This document shows, piece by piece, positions 1 through 8,393 of a DNA stretch of 64,000 nucleotides (position 1 is its first letter; every line of letters starts with the position of its first letter). Source of the DNA: Ketobacter sp964016105 (GTDB lineage Bacteria > Pseudomonadota > Gammaproteobacteria > Pseudomonadales > Ketobacteraceae); assembly GCA_964016105.1 (NCBI GenBank), contig CAXHEX010000005.1:62001-126000 (forward strand). Reading direction: 5' to 3'. Under the pieces are notes generated by a model. That model was not told the origin of the DNA. It ran no database searches and saw nothing but the letters and a program-made list of their open reading frames with translations. The position numbers and the translations under genes are program-made.

Positions 1-152
1 ACCGTGCCCCAGGTACCTGGAGCTTTGGGGGCCGCTCCACTGCCCAAGCCAATGGCCAGAAAATGGATAGGATTGCGGAAAGCTGAACGGGGAACGGGGA
101 TATTTTTAGAAATGTTGGTAACCTCTAGGATCAATGGGCCGGCGCTGGCCAT
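1..152 (-). CDS. pgpA: Phosphatidylglycerophosphatase A, N-terminal part (runs off window)
   Basis: Reading the minus strand from an ATG at 152 gives an open frame to the window edge with the motif RNPIHFLAIGLGSG followed by AAPKAPGTWGT, the conserved N-terminal region of PgpA. The enzyme dephosphorylates phosphatidylglycerophosphate to phosphatidylglycerol at the inner membrane. The start codon lies inside the end of thiL, so the two genes overlap by 47 bases in different frames. The thiL-pgpA order is the usual one in gammaproteobacteria, which supports the call. Only about 50 residues are present. The exact start is uncertain, because a TTG at 134 would also serve and neither has a strong ribosome binding site. 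Confidence 0.85.
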   Translation of the reverse strand, partial: MASAGPLILEVTNISKNIPVPRSAFRNPIHFLAIGLGSGAAPKAPGTWGT

Positions 153-1107
153 GGTTTTCAATCATGCCCTGCCCCGCTATAACACGACCAATACGGGCTA
201 TGGGCAGCTCTAATGAATTGGCAATGGATTGTATTTCTTCAGCGTGGTCAGGTGAAGCCGTGAAACAAAGTTCATAGTCATCTCCCGCGCCTAACGCCCA
301 CATCCGACGCTGGTCATGGTTGGCATCCGCAAGTGACTTGGGTAAATGGCGGGTGGAGTTTTCGTTGAACAGGCTGGAGGCTAAAGGAATGGCTTCCAGA
401 TTCAACTCTGCACCCACGGAGCTTGACTCCAGAATGTGGTTCAAATCCGCTAACAGGCCATCGGAAACATCAATACAGGACGATGCCATACCGGAAAGCC
501 GCAAGCCCAAATTAACCCGGGGCTCAGGCCGCTGAAATCGAGTCACAGCCGTCTGCAGATCAGAGTCCATGGCGTCACCTGGCTGGGTCTCCTTAGAGAG
601 CATCAAACCCAATCCCGCTTCGCCCACTCTTCCTGATACATAAATATGGTCGCCTTCACGGGCGCCCTGCCGGGTAAGAGCCAAACCCCGATCCACCAAG
701 CCAAAAACCTGTATGGTAATGGTAAGTTGCGAACCGGAAGTGGTATCACCTCCAATCAGGGCCACATCGAATTCACGACATAGCTGATGCATACCACTGC
801 AAAAACTTGCCACCCACTTTTCATCGGCATTGGGTAAACTCAAGCACAGGGTAAACCAGGCAGGCTTAGCCCCCATGGCGGCCAGGTCACTTAAATTCAC
901 CGCCAAGGCTCGATAACCAATATCTTCTGGAGGTGACCCTTTTATGAAGTGAACGTCTTCGATTAAGGTATCACTGGACAGGGCCAATTGTTGCGATGGG
1001 GGTACAGAAACAAGGGCACAGTCATCTCCGATCCCCAGGTCCACTGCATGCCCATTGGAGCGCCCCAATTTCTTAAAATGGGCATCGATGAGTTCGAATT
1101 CTCCCAT
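106..1107 (-). CDS. thiL: Thiamine-monophosphate kinase
   Basis: ThiL phosphorylates thiamine monophosphate to thiamine pyrophosphate, the last step of cofactor synthesis, in the cytosol. At 333 residues it has the normal family length. Visible family signatures are GIGDDCA near residues 25-31, the SSDTLIEDVHF segment just after it, NLSDLAAMGAKP, IGGDTTSG and the late CIDVSDGL motif that lines the ATP site. It is the penultimate gene of a leftward operon (ribD-ribE-ribBA-ribH-nusB-thiL-pgpA), 14 bases after nusB and overlapping pgpA. Thiamine and riboflavin cofactor genes are often grouped with nusB in this way. The identification is secure. Confidence 0.97.
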   Translation of the reverse strand: MGEFELIDAHFKKLGRSNGHAVDLGIGDDCALVSVPPSQQLALSSDTLIEDVHFIKGSPPEDIGYRALAVNLSDLAAMGAKPAWFTLCLSLPNADEKWVASFCSGMHQLCREFDVALIGGDTTSGSQLTITIQVFGLVDRGLALTRQGAREGDHIYVSGRVGEAGLGLMLSKETQPGDAMDSDLQTAVTRFQRPEPRVNLGLRLSGMASSCIDVSDGLLADLNHILESSSVGAELNLEAIPLASSLFNENSTRHLPKSLADANHDQRRMWALGAGDDYELCFTASPDHAEEIQSIANSLELPIARIGRVIAGQGMIENHGQRRPIDPRGYQHF

Positions 1108-1121
1108 CTTGCACTGGGCCC

Positions 1122-1586
1122 TTAGCTATCTTCCGGTGGGTTGGCTTTAAGTTCCGCCACGCGCATACGCTGTGCCACCTTATCCAGCACGCCGTTCACA
1201 TACTTGTGGCTTTCGGTAGCACCAAAGTACTTGGCCAACTCTATGCCTTCGTTGATGGCGACTTTGAATGGAATATCAATCCGCTTGGACAGCTCGTAGG
1301 TTCCAATCCGAAGTATGGCCAACTCCACACGATCGAGTTCTTTTATCTCTCGATCCAGCAATCCCTTGTAGGTTTCATCCAATTCATTGAGGCACTTGGG
1401 TATCTCGTGAAGTAATTCGTGAAAGTACTCAACGTCAGTCTTCCGCATATCGTTATCCACGCGAAACTGGGTTTCAATCTCGCCGAGATTGGCACCGGTC
1501 ATCTGCCATTGATACAGGGCTTGTACAGCAAAACGCCGAGCTTTTCGGCGCGCTGCGGGAGAAGGCTTTTTCGCTGTTGTGCTCAT
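1122..1586 (-). CDS. nusB: Transcription antitermination factor NusB
   Basis: A 154-residue all-helical RNA-binding protein. With NusE (S10) it binds boxA RNA to form the antitermination complex on rRNA operons. Signatures include ARRKARRFAVQALYQW near the N terminus, the ELDRVELAILRIGTYEL segment, and INEGIELAKYFGATESHKYVNG split across the C-terminal half. The basic N-terminal extension (residues 1-15) is typical of Pseudomonas-like NusB. It lies between ribH (16 bases upstream) and thiL, as in most gammaproteobacteria, so it is probably co-transcribed with the riboflavin genes. Confidence 0.97.
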   Translation of the reverse strand: MSTTAKKPSPAARRKARRFAVQALYQWQMTGANLGEIETQFRVDNDMRKTDVEYFHELLHEIPKCLNELDETYKGLLDREIKELDRVELAILRIGTYELSKRIDIPFKVAINEGIELAKYFGATESHKYVNGVLDKVAQRMRVAELKANPPEDS

Positions 1587-1602
1587 GGATTGTGACTGGC
1601 TC

Positions 1603-2073
1603 TTACAAGTTACGAAGTAGGCTAACCATTTCCAAAGCGCCTATGGCAGCTTCGGCACCCTTGTTACCGGCTTTGGTACCAGAGCGTTCAATGGCTTGCT
1701 CGATGGTGTCGGTAGTGAGCACGCCGAAAGACACAGGTAAGTTACTCTCCAACATAACACTGGCCACACCCTTGGTGCATTCGCCGGCCACATAATCAAA
1801 GTGAGGCGTTCCACCACGAATAACGGCACCCAGGGCGATAATGGCATCGGGGTTACGCTTTTCAGCCACACTTTTCACCGCTAACGGCAGTTCAAAAGCA
1901 CCGGGCACCCGAATCACTTCAATGTTGCTCTCTGGCACACCGTGACGCACCAGCGCATCAATAGCACCGCTCAACAGACTTTCCACCACAAAGCTGTTAA
2001 AACGAGCCACTACGATGGAAAATTTAGCATCGGTTTCTTGAAAATTACCTTCCACTACTGTCACATTATTCAT
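1603..2073 (-). CDS. ribH: 6,7-dimethyl-8-ribityllumazine synthase (lumazine synthase)
   Basis: RibH condenses 5-amino-6-ribitylaminouracil with 3,4-dihydroxy-2-butanone 4-phosphate to make lumazine, the penultimate step of riboflavin synthesis. Its 156 residues match the family. Visible motifs are VARFNSFV near the N terminus, the VPGAFELPLAVK substrate loop, ALGAVIRGGTPHFDYV, and PVSFGVLTTDTIEQA with the C-terminal NKGAEAA segment. The enzyme usually assembles into a pentamer or 60-subunit shell; this cannot be judged from sequence. It lies between ribBA and nusB in the rib operon and would use the product of ribBA directly. Confidence 0.97.
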   Translation of the reverse strand: MNNVTVVEGNFQETDAKFSIVVARFNSFVVESLLSGAIDALVRHGVPESNIEVIRVPGAFELPLAVKSVAEKRNPDAIIALGAVIRGGTPHFDYVAGECTKGVASVMLESNLPVSFGVLTTDTIEQAIERSGTKAGNKGAEAAIGALEMVSLLRNL

Positions 2074-2123
2074 GTATCTAACCCTTATTCAATTTAACTA
2101 TTCGTTTGTTGGTCAGTTGCTGG

Positions 2124-3254
2124 TCAGCTGTTGGTGTCACTTTCAACGTATTCCACAATCTCCAGATCAAAACCGGAGAGTGCATTGAAACGCATGGGTG
2201 AACTGAGCAACCGCATTTTGCTTAATCCTAAATCCCGAAGAATCTGCGACCCTGTACCAATGGTACGGTAGATACCCGTACCGTCACCGGTGGTGGGCCG
2301 AGCCGATTGTTTGCCGGTGACAAAGCTGTCCACCAAATCGTCTATATTGTGCTTTTCAAAGGAGTCACCAAGCAGAAGCAGCACACCGGGATCTGTGCTA
2401 TCACCCAAATACTGCAACGATTTAGTGAGACTCCATCCACTGGATTTTTGTTTTACCGCATGCAACAAATCCCGCAATGGATCTGCCACGTGAACACGAA
2501 CATAGGGTGCTTCAACCTGGGTTACATCGCCTTTCACCAAAGCGATATGGCTTTGGCCATCAATCAAGTCCCGAAACAATACCAAATCGAATTCGCCATA
2601 CACGGTCTGGAAAGCTTCGCGTCGAACCTGCTCCACTGTGCGCTCATTAACGGTGCGGTAATGAATAAGATCCGCTATTGTACCGATCTTTAGACCATGT
2701 TCTTGAGCGAACTTCTCCAGGTCTGGCCGTCGCGCCATGGTGCCATCTTCATTGATGATTTCTACAATCACAGAACTGGGCTCTAATCCCGCTAAGCGGG
2801 CAAGATCGCAACCGGCTTCCGTGTGACCGGCTCGACGTAGCACCCCTCCAGGCTGAGCCATAATGGGAAACACGTGTCCTGGCTGTACGATATCCGAAGG
2901 TTTTGCATCACGGGCCACCGCCGCTTGCACCGTGCGTGCTCGGTCTGCTGCTGAAATCCCCGTAGTTACCCCTTCCGCCGCTTCGATGGACAAGGTAAAG
3001 TTGGTACCAAATTGGGACCCATTGGCTCCAGACACCATCAACGGCAAATCCAGCTGCTGACAACGCTCCCGGGTCATGGTCTGACATACCAGGCCGCGAG
3101 CAAACTTAATCATAAAGTTCACATCTTCTGGCCGCACCATGGACGACGCCATCACAAGATCACCTTCGTTTTCTCGATCTTCATCGTCCATAAGAATCAC
3201 CATTTTCCCATGGCGAATATCTTCAATCAGCTCTTCAACTGTATTCAATTGCAT
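2124..3254 (-). CDS. ribBA: 3,4-dihydroxy-2-butanone 4-phosphate synthase with degenerate GTP cyclohydrolase II domain
   Basis: The N-terminal half (about residues 1-205) is a complete RibB domain: the acidic DDEDRENEGD loop, GLVCQTMTRERC, FTLSIEAAEG and the RRAGHTEAGCDLARLAG motif are all present. It converts ribulose 5-phosphate to the four-carbon riboflavin precursor. The C-terminal half resembles GTP cyclohydrolase II but lacks its catalytic parts. At the RVH position the sequence continues VADPLRDLLHA with no zinc-binding cysteines (the C-x2-D-x6-C-x-C pattern is absent). This is the RibB-RibX arrangement known in many proteobacteria, so a separate RibA must exist elsewhere in the genome. 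No FMN riboswitch is visible in the 12 bases between this gene and ribE, as expected inside an operon. Confidence 0.93.
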   Translation of the reverse strand: MQLNTVEELIEDIRHGKMVILMDDEDRENEGDLVMASSMVRPEDVNFMIKFARGLVCQTMTRERCQQLDLPLMVSGANGSQFGTNFTLSIEAAEGVTTGISAADRARTVQAAVARDAKPSDIVQPGHVFPIMAQPGGVLRRAGHTEAGCDLARLAGLEPSSVIVEIINEDGTMARRPDLEKFAQEHGLKIGTIADLIHYRTVNERTVEQVRREAFQTVYGEFDLVLFRDLIDGQSHIALVKGDVTQVEAPYVRVHVADPLRDLLHAVKQKSSGWSLTKSLQYLGDSTDPGVLLLLGDSFEKHNIDDLVDSFVTGKQSARPTTGDGTGIYRTIGTGSQILRDLGLSKMRLLSSPMRFNALSGFDLEIVEYVESDTNS

Positions 3255-3266
3255 AATGTCGTGCCT

Positions 3267-3926
3267 TTATAAAAAACCATTCTCTGCCAAAAAGCCCATG
3301 GTGACGCCACCGCTCTGAGTGGGATCGGCGGCTTTATCTCCCATTAATAAACGCTCCAGATAACGGGCAATCACATCCACTTCCAGATTCACTTTTACCC
3401 CGCTTTGCCACTGACCCACGCAGGTTTCGTCGGCGGTATGGGGAACAATGTTCAAATCGAATATGGCACCACTTACCGCATTCACCGTGAGGCTGATGCC
3501 ATCCACACAAATAGAACCTTTGTGGGCGATATACTTTGCCAAGTCGTCCGGCGCTTTAATTTTGAAATGAATGGAACGACCATCCTCGTGACGGGACACC
3601 ACTTCACCCAAGCCGTCCACATGGCCAGAAACCAAATGCCCACCCAAGCGGGTCTGGGGTGTTAAGGCTTTTTCAAGATTTACCGGTGATCCGGTTTTAA
3701 GCTGATTGAAACTGGTGTGGGCCAGGGTTTCCAATGACACGTCGGCCCAAAAACCGTCGCCGGGCAAATTAACCACCGTAAGGCACACGCCATTCACTGC
3801 AATACTGTCGCCCAACTTCACATCGCCCAAATCGAGCTTGCCTGTGCTGATACGCAAGCGCATATCGCCGCCTTTGGGCTCCATTCGTGCAATGGTACCC
3901 ACTGATTCAATGATGCCTGTAAACAT
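3267..3926 (-). CDS. ribE: Riboflavin synthase, alpha subunit
   Basis: This 219-residue enzyme dismutates two lumazine molecules to riboflavin and the pyrimidine precursor. It is an internal duplication of two lumazine-binding domains. The N-terminal MFTGIIESVG, which carries catalytic residues in the family, and the VNGVCLTVV / VDGISLTVN pair in the two halves are all visible. I chose the ATG at 3926 that starts MFTGI. A GTG 15 bases upstream is in frame, but the family always starts at MFTGI and GGGAAAAC upstream of the ATG can act as ribosome binding site. The gene starts 2 bases after the ribD stop. Confidence 0.96.
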   Translation of the reverse strand: MFTGIIESVGTIARMEPKGGDMRLRISTGKLDLGDVKLGDSIAVNGVCLTVVNLPGDGFWADVSLETLAHTSFNQLKTGSPVNLEKALTPQTRLGGHLVSGHVDGLGEVVSRHEDGRSIHFKIKAPDDLAKYIAHKGSICVDGISLTVNAVSGAIFDLNIVPHTADETCVGQWQSGVKVNLEVDVIARYLERLLMGDKAADPTQSGGVTMGFLAENGFL

Positions 3927-3928
3927 GT

Positions 3929-5095
3929 TTAGTTTTCCCACAAGTACGTAAAACGAACATCCCTACCCACCTTCCTCACATCGGACAAGTGCAGATCCAA
4001 CGCTTGATCCATGGACTGGATAGAAGGTAAGTTCAGCACCGGCTTTGCGCTGGAACCCATTAATTTTGGCGCCATGTAGCAAACCCATTGGTCCACTTGT
4101 TTTTGCTCAACAAAGGCCCCGGCCACACCGGCGCCGGCTTCCACCAACACCTCGTTCACTTCTGCCTCCGCCAATCGCTTTAGCAAGGCGAGCAAATCCA
4201 CCCGTCCCTCTTTATCGGCAGGCAGCAGTAACACCCGAGCACCGCGCCCCTCCAATTGTTTCGCCTTTTGCTCTTGCTTTTCACAACAGGCAATCCAGGT
4301 CTGTCCAGGTTGCGTCAATATTTTCGCATCCAACGGTGTCCGCAATTGGGAGTCCAGCACCACCCGGATCGGCTGAATGGGCTCAAAACCTTTGGGCCAA
4401 CTCCACACAGTTTGGTCATTGGGATCCAATGACTCTTGGGCCCACATTTCTGGCCGCACCGTTAAGGAAGGGTCATCTGCCAAAACCGTTTCAACTCCGG
4501 TGATAATGGCTTCCGCCCGCGCCCTGTAGCGCTGCACGTCGGCCCTGGCCGCTGGGCCGGTGATCCATTTACTTTCTCCATCGGCCATGGCGGTTCGGCC
4601 ATCCACGCTCATGGCGGATTTAACCGTGACCCAGGGCAGGCCCGTTTGCATACGCTTGATAAAACCGGGATTGAGTTGTTGCGCCTGCTCTTGCAGCAGG
4701 CCCGATTGGGTCTCGATACCCGCCTGTTGCAATATCTGATAACCCCGCCCGCTGACGCTGGGATTGGGATCTTCCATGGCTCCGATAACCTTAGCCACAC
4801 CCGCTCGCACCAGGGCCTCGGCACAGGGCGGCGTTTTGCCATGATGACTGCAGGGTTCTAAGGAAACATAAACGGTGGCACCGTGGGCGGCGGCACCCGC
4901 TTGGGCCAGGGCATTGACTTCCGCATGGCCTTCGCCGGCGATCTGATGCCAGCCACGGCCAACGATGTTATCGTCTTTAACCACCACGCAACCCACCCTG
5001 GGATTAGGGTGTGTGGTATACAAACCACGCCAAGCCAAGGCAATCGCCTCCGCCATATAGCGATGATCTGCTGAGTTAAAGAGCGCTGAGGACAT
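3929..5095 (-). CDS. ribD: Bifunctional diaminohydroxyphosphoribosylaminopyrimidine deaminase / 5-amino-6-uracil reductase
   Basis: RibD performs the second and third steps of the GTP branch of riboflavin synthesis. The N-terminal deaminase domain has the zinc site H57-A-E59 and P81-C82 with C91 (motifs GHAEVNAL and LEPCSHHGKTPPC). The reductase domain follows from about residue 145 (VTVKSAMSVDGRTA, ITGVETVLADDPSLTVR, EVLVEAGAGVAGAF). I placed the start at the ATG at 5095 (MSSALFNSADHRYMAEAI), giving 388 residues. An upstream extension to 5128 adds 11 residues with no family match. It is the first rib gene after nrdR, which is 81 bases upstream on the same strand. Confidence 0.95.
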   Translation of the reverse strand: MSSALFNSADHRYMAEAIALAWRGLYTTHPNPRVGCVVVKDDNIVGRGWHQIAGEGHAEVNALAQAGAAAHGATVYVSLEPCSHHGKTPPCAEALVRAGVAKVIGAMEDPNPSVSGRGYQILQQAGIETQSGLLQEQAQQLNPGFIKRMQTGLPWVTVKSAMSVDGRTAMADGESKWITGPAARADVQRYRARAEAIITGVETVLADDPSLTVRPEMWAQESLDPNDQTVWSWPKGFEPIQPIRVVLDSQLRTPLDAKILTQPGQTWIACCEKQEQKAKQLEGRGARVLLLPADKEGRVDLLALLKRLAEAEVNEVLVEAGAGVAGAFVEQKQVDQWVCYMAPKLMGSSAKPVLNLPSIQSMDQALDLHLSDVRKVGRDVRFTYLWEN

Positions 5096-5176
5096 GGTTT
5101 GGACCACTACCTGAAATTTTGGCCGCACAGTATACCACAGCCAATCATCGGGAAAAGTGGCCCTCTTACTTCGGGT

Positions 5177-5650
5177 CTACTTAACGCCTTTCACTTTGCC
5201 GTTCTTCTGCAGCAAGGCTATTTCCTCAGAAAATTGGCTAATATCCTGAAAATCACGGTAAACCGAAGCAAACCGCACGTAGGCCACCTGATCCAAATCC
5301 CTTAAGGCCAACATGACCTCCTCCCCCACTCGGCGAGAAGGCAGCTCACGCTCACCGGTTGCCCGCAATTTATGGCAAATATGGCTGATGGCGGTTTCCA
5401 CCTGCTCCACACTCACCGGACGCTTTTCCAGTGCACGCTGGATGCCGCTGCGTAGCTTACTCTCGTCAAAGGGCTCCCGGGTGCCATCGGATTTCACCAC
5501 CTTGGGCATCACCAGCTCGGCGGTCTCATAAGAGGTAAACCGTTCACTACAGGCCAGACACTCTCGGCGACGGCGCACCTGGGTGCCTTCCGCCACCAGG
5601 CGGGAATCAATGACTTTGGTCTCATCGGCATTACAAAAAGGGCAATGCAT
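5177..5650 (-). CDS. nrdR: Transcriptional repressor NrdR
   Basis: NrdR represses ribonucleotide reductase genes when its ATP-cone domain binds ATP/dATP. The 157-residue protein has the zinc ribbon C3-x2-C6 and C31-x2-C34 with the basic RRRREC stretch that contacts DNA. The ATP-cone follows (PKVVKSDGTREPFDESKLRSGI region, about residues 49-140, and VAYVRFASVYRDF). It heads the rib-nusB-thiL gene string, a classic neighbourhood. In relatives glyA often lies just upstream of nrdR; here an Lrp-type regulator and leuA sit between them. Confidence 0.97.
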   Translation of the reverse strand: MHCPFCNADETKVIDSRLVAEGTQVRRRRECLACSERFTSYETAELVMPKVVKSDGTREPFDESKLRSGIQRALEKRPVSVEQVETAISHICHKLRATGERELPSRRVGEEVMLALRDLDQVAYVRFASVYRDFQDISQFSEEIALLQKNGKVKGVK

Positions 5651-5688
5651 GGCTACGGCTCCTATATTAGCTTGGCCAATGATAGCGG

Positions 5689-6147
5689 TTAGGCAATTGG
5701 GACAGAAGTGTTATCAACCACTTTGCGCATGATAAAACTGGAATGGACCCCGGAAACCCCTTCTATGCGAGTGAGCTTACCCAACAGAAAAGCCTGAAAA
5801 TGATCCATGTCTTCCACCAGTATCTTAAGAATGTAATCCGCACTCTGCCCGGTGATCAAATAACAGGATTGCACCTCAGGGAAGGTCTTTACCTGCTGCT
5901 CGAAATTCTCAAACCGTTCTGGCGTGTGCTTATCCATGGAAATATGAATCAAGGCATTCATCTTCAACCCGAGCTTATCGGGGTTGACCAAGGCGACGTA
6001 TTGATCAATCACGCCGTCTTCTTCTAGCTGCCTTACCCGCCGTAAACAGGGCGAGGGCGACAGACCAATGCGATCCGCCAGGTCTTGATTACTGAGCCGC
6101 CCCTCCTGCTGTAATTCCCTCAAAATCTGCTTATCGTATCGATCCAT
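5689..6147 (-). CDS. Lrp/AsnC-family transcriptional regulator
   Basis: A 152-residue regulator of the feast/famine family. Residues 1-60 form the winged helix-turn-helix (MDRYDKQILRELQQEGR, NQDLADRIGLSPSPCLRRVRQLEEDGVI). The rest is the RAM ligand-binding domain with the family's GQSADYILKILVEDM segment. Such proteins usually sense leucine or another amino acid. The gene is divergent from leuA across a 498-base intergenic region containing a large palindrome, so control of leuA and of itself is a reasonable inference but not shown. It could instead regulate a distant target. Upstream DNA (about 6150-6240) is very AT-rich, as expected for a promoter. Confidence 0.9.
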   Translation of the reverse strand: MDRYDKQILRELQQEGRLSNQDLADRIGLSPSPCLRRVRQLEEDGVIDQYVALVNPDKLGLKMNALIHISMDKHTPERFENFEQQVKTFPEVQSCYLITGQSADYILKILVEDMDHFQAFLLGKLTRIEGVSGVHSSFIMRKVVDNTSVPIA

Positions 6148-6427
6148 TGCGTCAAAATACCACTTTATAGCAATTTTATTACTCTAAAACTTTATTATTT
6201 AGCATATTAAACCATTTATAAAGCAAAATAGCGCAATATTAGCAATCAAATTTCGCGCCCACTTCCTTATACTTCTTTTCCAACAGGTCGCAGCCAACCT
6301 CAACCTAAGACCACCCCACAAGGGCAGTCACAAAGGCCAGCTCCACAAGAGCAGCCCCAGGGAAAAAGGAAGCTTGCCCACAAGGCAAGTGGCAGACCCC
6401 CAAATTCTGAATAGCAAATGCGAGATA
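6148..6427. other. AT-rich then GC-rich non-coding stretch between lrp-like gene and palindrome
   Basis: No convincing gene is present. Bases 6150-6250 are AT-rich and probably hold the promoter of the minus-strand Lrp gene, though no clear -35/-10 pair could be fixed. A short perfect hairpin, CTTGCC-CACAA-GGCAAG, lies at about 6373-6389. Open frames through this stretch have no recognisable protein character. Confidence 0.5.
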
Positions 6428-6601
6428 GGATGTTGGGGAAATTTTTGATCACGGACACTTGGCCTTCGGCTTCCCTGTGCTTCTCGAATTGATCGGCGGT
6501 GGGGCAACTCGCGCTGACGCGCTCAAACACTCCCCACCTTCTCCCGATCAATTCTGCGATGCTCGGCTGCGTGAAAGTGCTCAAAAACTTCCCCAATATC
6601 C
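6428..6601. repeat. 174-bp imperfect palindrome upstream of leuA
   Basis: Three nested pairs of inverted segments share one centre. Outer arms 6428-6452 and 6577-6601 match at 22 of 25 positions. An inner pair GAATTGATCGG (6486-6496) / CCGATCAATTC (6544-6554) is perfect, and GGTGGGG (6498-6504) / CCCCACC (6532-6538) is perfect. Together they would fold into one long hairpin or cruciform ending 44 bases before the leuA start. It is too long and interrupted for a simple terminator and has no U-tract. It may be a dispersed palindromic element (MITE-like) or part of the leuA leader. Confidence 0.8.
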
Positions 6602-6645
6602 TCCAAAGAGCACTTGCAAACTTTCATAGAGCTCAGGAGCACAAA

Positions 6646-8325
6646 ATGGCTTTCGATCATCGTAAATACCCTGCCTACTTGCCCATACAGTTAGCGGACC
6701 GTACTTGGCCAAATCAGGTCATCGACAAAGCGCCCACCTGGTGCAGTGTGGACCTTAGGGACGGCAATCAGGCGCTGATCGAACCCATGACCGTAGAGCA
6801 AAAGAAACGCCTGTTTATTTTGCTTACCAAAGTGGGCTTTAAGCAAATTGAGGTGGGGTTTCCAGCGGCATCGCAACCGGACTACGACTTTGTTCGAGCA
6901 TTGATCGAAGACGGTTTGATTCCCGATGATGTCACCATCCAGGTGTTGACCCAATCCAGACCGGAATTAATCGAGCGCAGCTTCGAATCCCTGGACGGTG
7001 CCAAGCAAGCGGTGGTGCATTTGTATAATTCAACCTCGCCAGTGCAACGACAGCAGGTATTCGGCCTGGATAAAGCGGGCATTGTGGACATTGCCGTTCA
7101 AGGTGCACGCAAGGTTCAGGAACAAGCCAACAAGCGCCCCAACACAGAGTGGACCTTCCAGTATTCTCCGGAAAGCTACACCGGCACCGAACCGGACTTC
7201 GCCGTTGAGATATGCAACGAGGTTATTGAGGTGTGGCAGCCCACGGCGGCAAACAAAGTCATTATCAATTTGCCTGCCACTGTGGAAATGACCACCCCCA
7301 ATGTTTACGCGGATCAAATCGAACATTTCTGTCGCAATGTAAACCAGCGGGATAACGTTATCGTTTCTTTGCACACCCATAACGACCGTGGCTGCGGCGT
7401 TGCCGCCGCTGAGTTAGGTGTTATGGCAGGAGCAGACCGGGTGGAAGGCACCTTGCTCGGCAACGGCGAGCGCACCGGCAATATGGATATCGTCACCATG
7501 GCCATGAACCTGTATAGCCGTGGCGTGGATCCAGAATTGGATTTAAGCAACATGGACGAAATCATTAGCGTGGTGCAAGAGGTGACCAACTTACCGGTTC
7601 ACCCCCGCCATCCCTATGCCGGTGATTTGGTTTATACCGCCTTTTCCGGCAGCCATCAGGATGCCATTCGCAAATGTTTAAGCAAACGGGAACAGCAAGA
7701 TCCTTGGGATGTGGCTTATCTGCCCATCGACCCTGCGGATTTGGGCCGCAGTTACGAAGCGGTAGTTCGTATCAATAGCCAATCCGGTAAAGGTGGCGTC
7801 GCCTTTATATTGGAAAAGGATCACGGCATTGTACTGCCCCGCTGGATGCAAATCGCCTTGAGCCAAGTGGTGCAAAAAGACGCGGAGCAATCTTCAACGG
7901 AAATCAGCCCAGAACGTATCTGGGAGCTGTTCCAAAGCCATTTTATGCAAACTCAACCCATGGCCATTAGCTCCTACCGCATCGAAAACATGGGTCATGA
8001 ACACATCCGCTTTGTATTGGAAAATAACGTTTTGGGAAATAAGGACGAGCAGGTGAAGATCGAAGCCATTGGCAACGGCGCTTTATCTGCCTTTTGCAAC
8101 GGATTAAATCAGCATTTTGGTTTGAGCCTGGATATTTTGGATTATGAGGAACACAGCTTACAACACAGTTCCGATAGTCAGGCCGTGGCTCTGGTGCAGG
8201 TAAACTGTTTAGGTCAACGATATCAGGGAGCCGCCATTAGCCAAGATACGTTATTGGCGTCTATGAATGCGGTCATTGCTGCGGTGAACGAGGCCATGAA
8301 CAGCAGAGCCACTGATGTGGCATAG
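6646..8325 (+). CDS. leuA: 2-isopropylmalate synthase
   Basis: LeuA condenses 2-ketoisovalerate with acetyl-CoA, committing carbon to leucine. The 559-residue length and N terminus (KYPAYLPIQLADRTWP) are those of the longer Pseudomonas/actinobacterial LeuA class. Visible motifs are DLRDGNQAL (residues 36-44, metal-binding Asp), the THNDRGCGVAAAELG metal-binding HxH-type segment, and GTLLGNGERTGN; the C-terminal part is the allosteric leucine-binding domain. I chose the ATG at 6646 because AGGAG at 6635-6639 precedes it. Upstream in-frame codons cross the palindrome and lack family similarity. The gene stands alone, with a strong terminator after it; leuBCD are not in the window. Confidence 0.96.
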   Translation: MAFDHRKYPAYLPIQLADRTWPNQVIDKAPTWCSVDLRDGNQALIEPMTVEQKKRLFILLTKVGFKQIEVGFPAASQPDYDFVRALIEDGLIPDDVTIQVLTQSRPELIERSFESLDGAKQAVVHLYNSTSPVQRQQVFGLDKAGIVDIAVQGARKVQEQANKRPNTEWTFQYSPESYTGTEPDFAVEICNEVIEVWQPTAANKVIINLPATVEMTTPNVYADQIEHFCRNVNQRDNVIVSLHTHNDRGCGVAAAELGVMAGADRVEGTLLGNGERTGNMDIVTMAMNLYSRGVDPELDLSNMDEIISVVQEVTNLPVHPRHPYAGDLVYTAFSGSHQDAIRKCLSKREQQDPWDVAYLPIDPADLGRSYEAVVRINSQSGKGGVAFILEKDHGIVLPRWMQIALSQVVQKDAEQSSTEISPERIWELFQSHFMQTQPMAISSYRIENMGHEHIRFVLENNVLGNKDEQVKIEAIGNGALSAFCNGLNQHFGLSLDILDYEEHSLQHSSDSQAVALVQVNCLGQRYQGAAISQDTLLASMNAVIAAVNEAMNSRATDVA

Positions 8326-8342
8326 AAATAAATTAAACCCAT

Positions 8343-8371
8343 AAAAAAGCCTGCTAAATGCAGGCTTTTTT
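8343..8371. terminator. Perfect bidirectional terminator between leuA and glyA
   Basis: A 12-bp perfect stem, AAAAAAGCCTGC / GCAGGCTTTTTT, has a TAAAT loop with A-tract and T-tract on opposite sides. It can therefore end transcription of leuA from the left and glyA from the right. It lies 17 bases after the leuA stop and 22 bases after the glyA stop. Confidence 0.95.
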
Positions 8372-8393
8372 ATTAACCAGATTGTGAAATAGA

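Noticed and set aside
3255..3266. FMN riboswitch upstream of ribBA
   Set aside because: Only 12 bases separate the genes and nothing like the RFN element is present.
4045..4503. 152-codon plus-strand Pro/Arg-rich frame
   Set aside because: It lies wholly antisense to ribD, and its composition is that of a GC-rich shadow.
6300..6596. 98-codon minus-strand frame through the palindrome
   Set aside because: Both arms of the palindrome encode mirrored peptides in this and the opposite frame, which explains the open reading without a gene.
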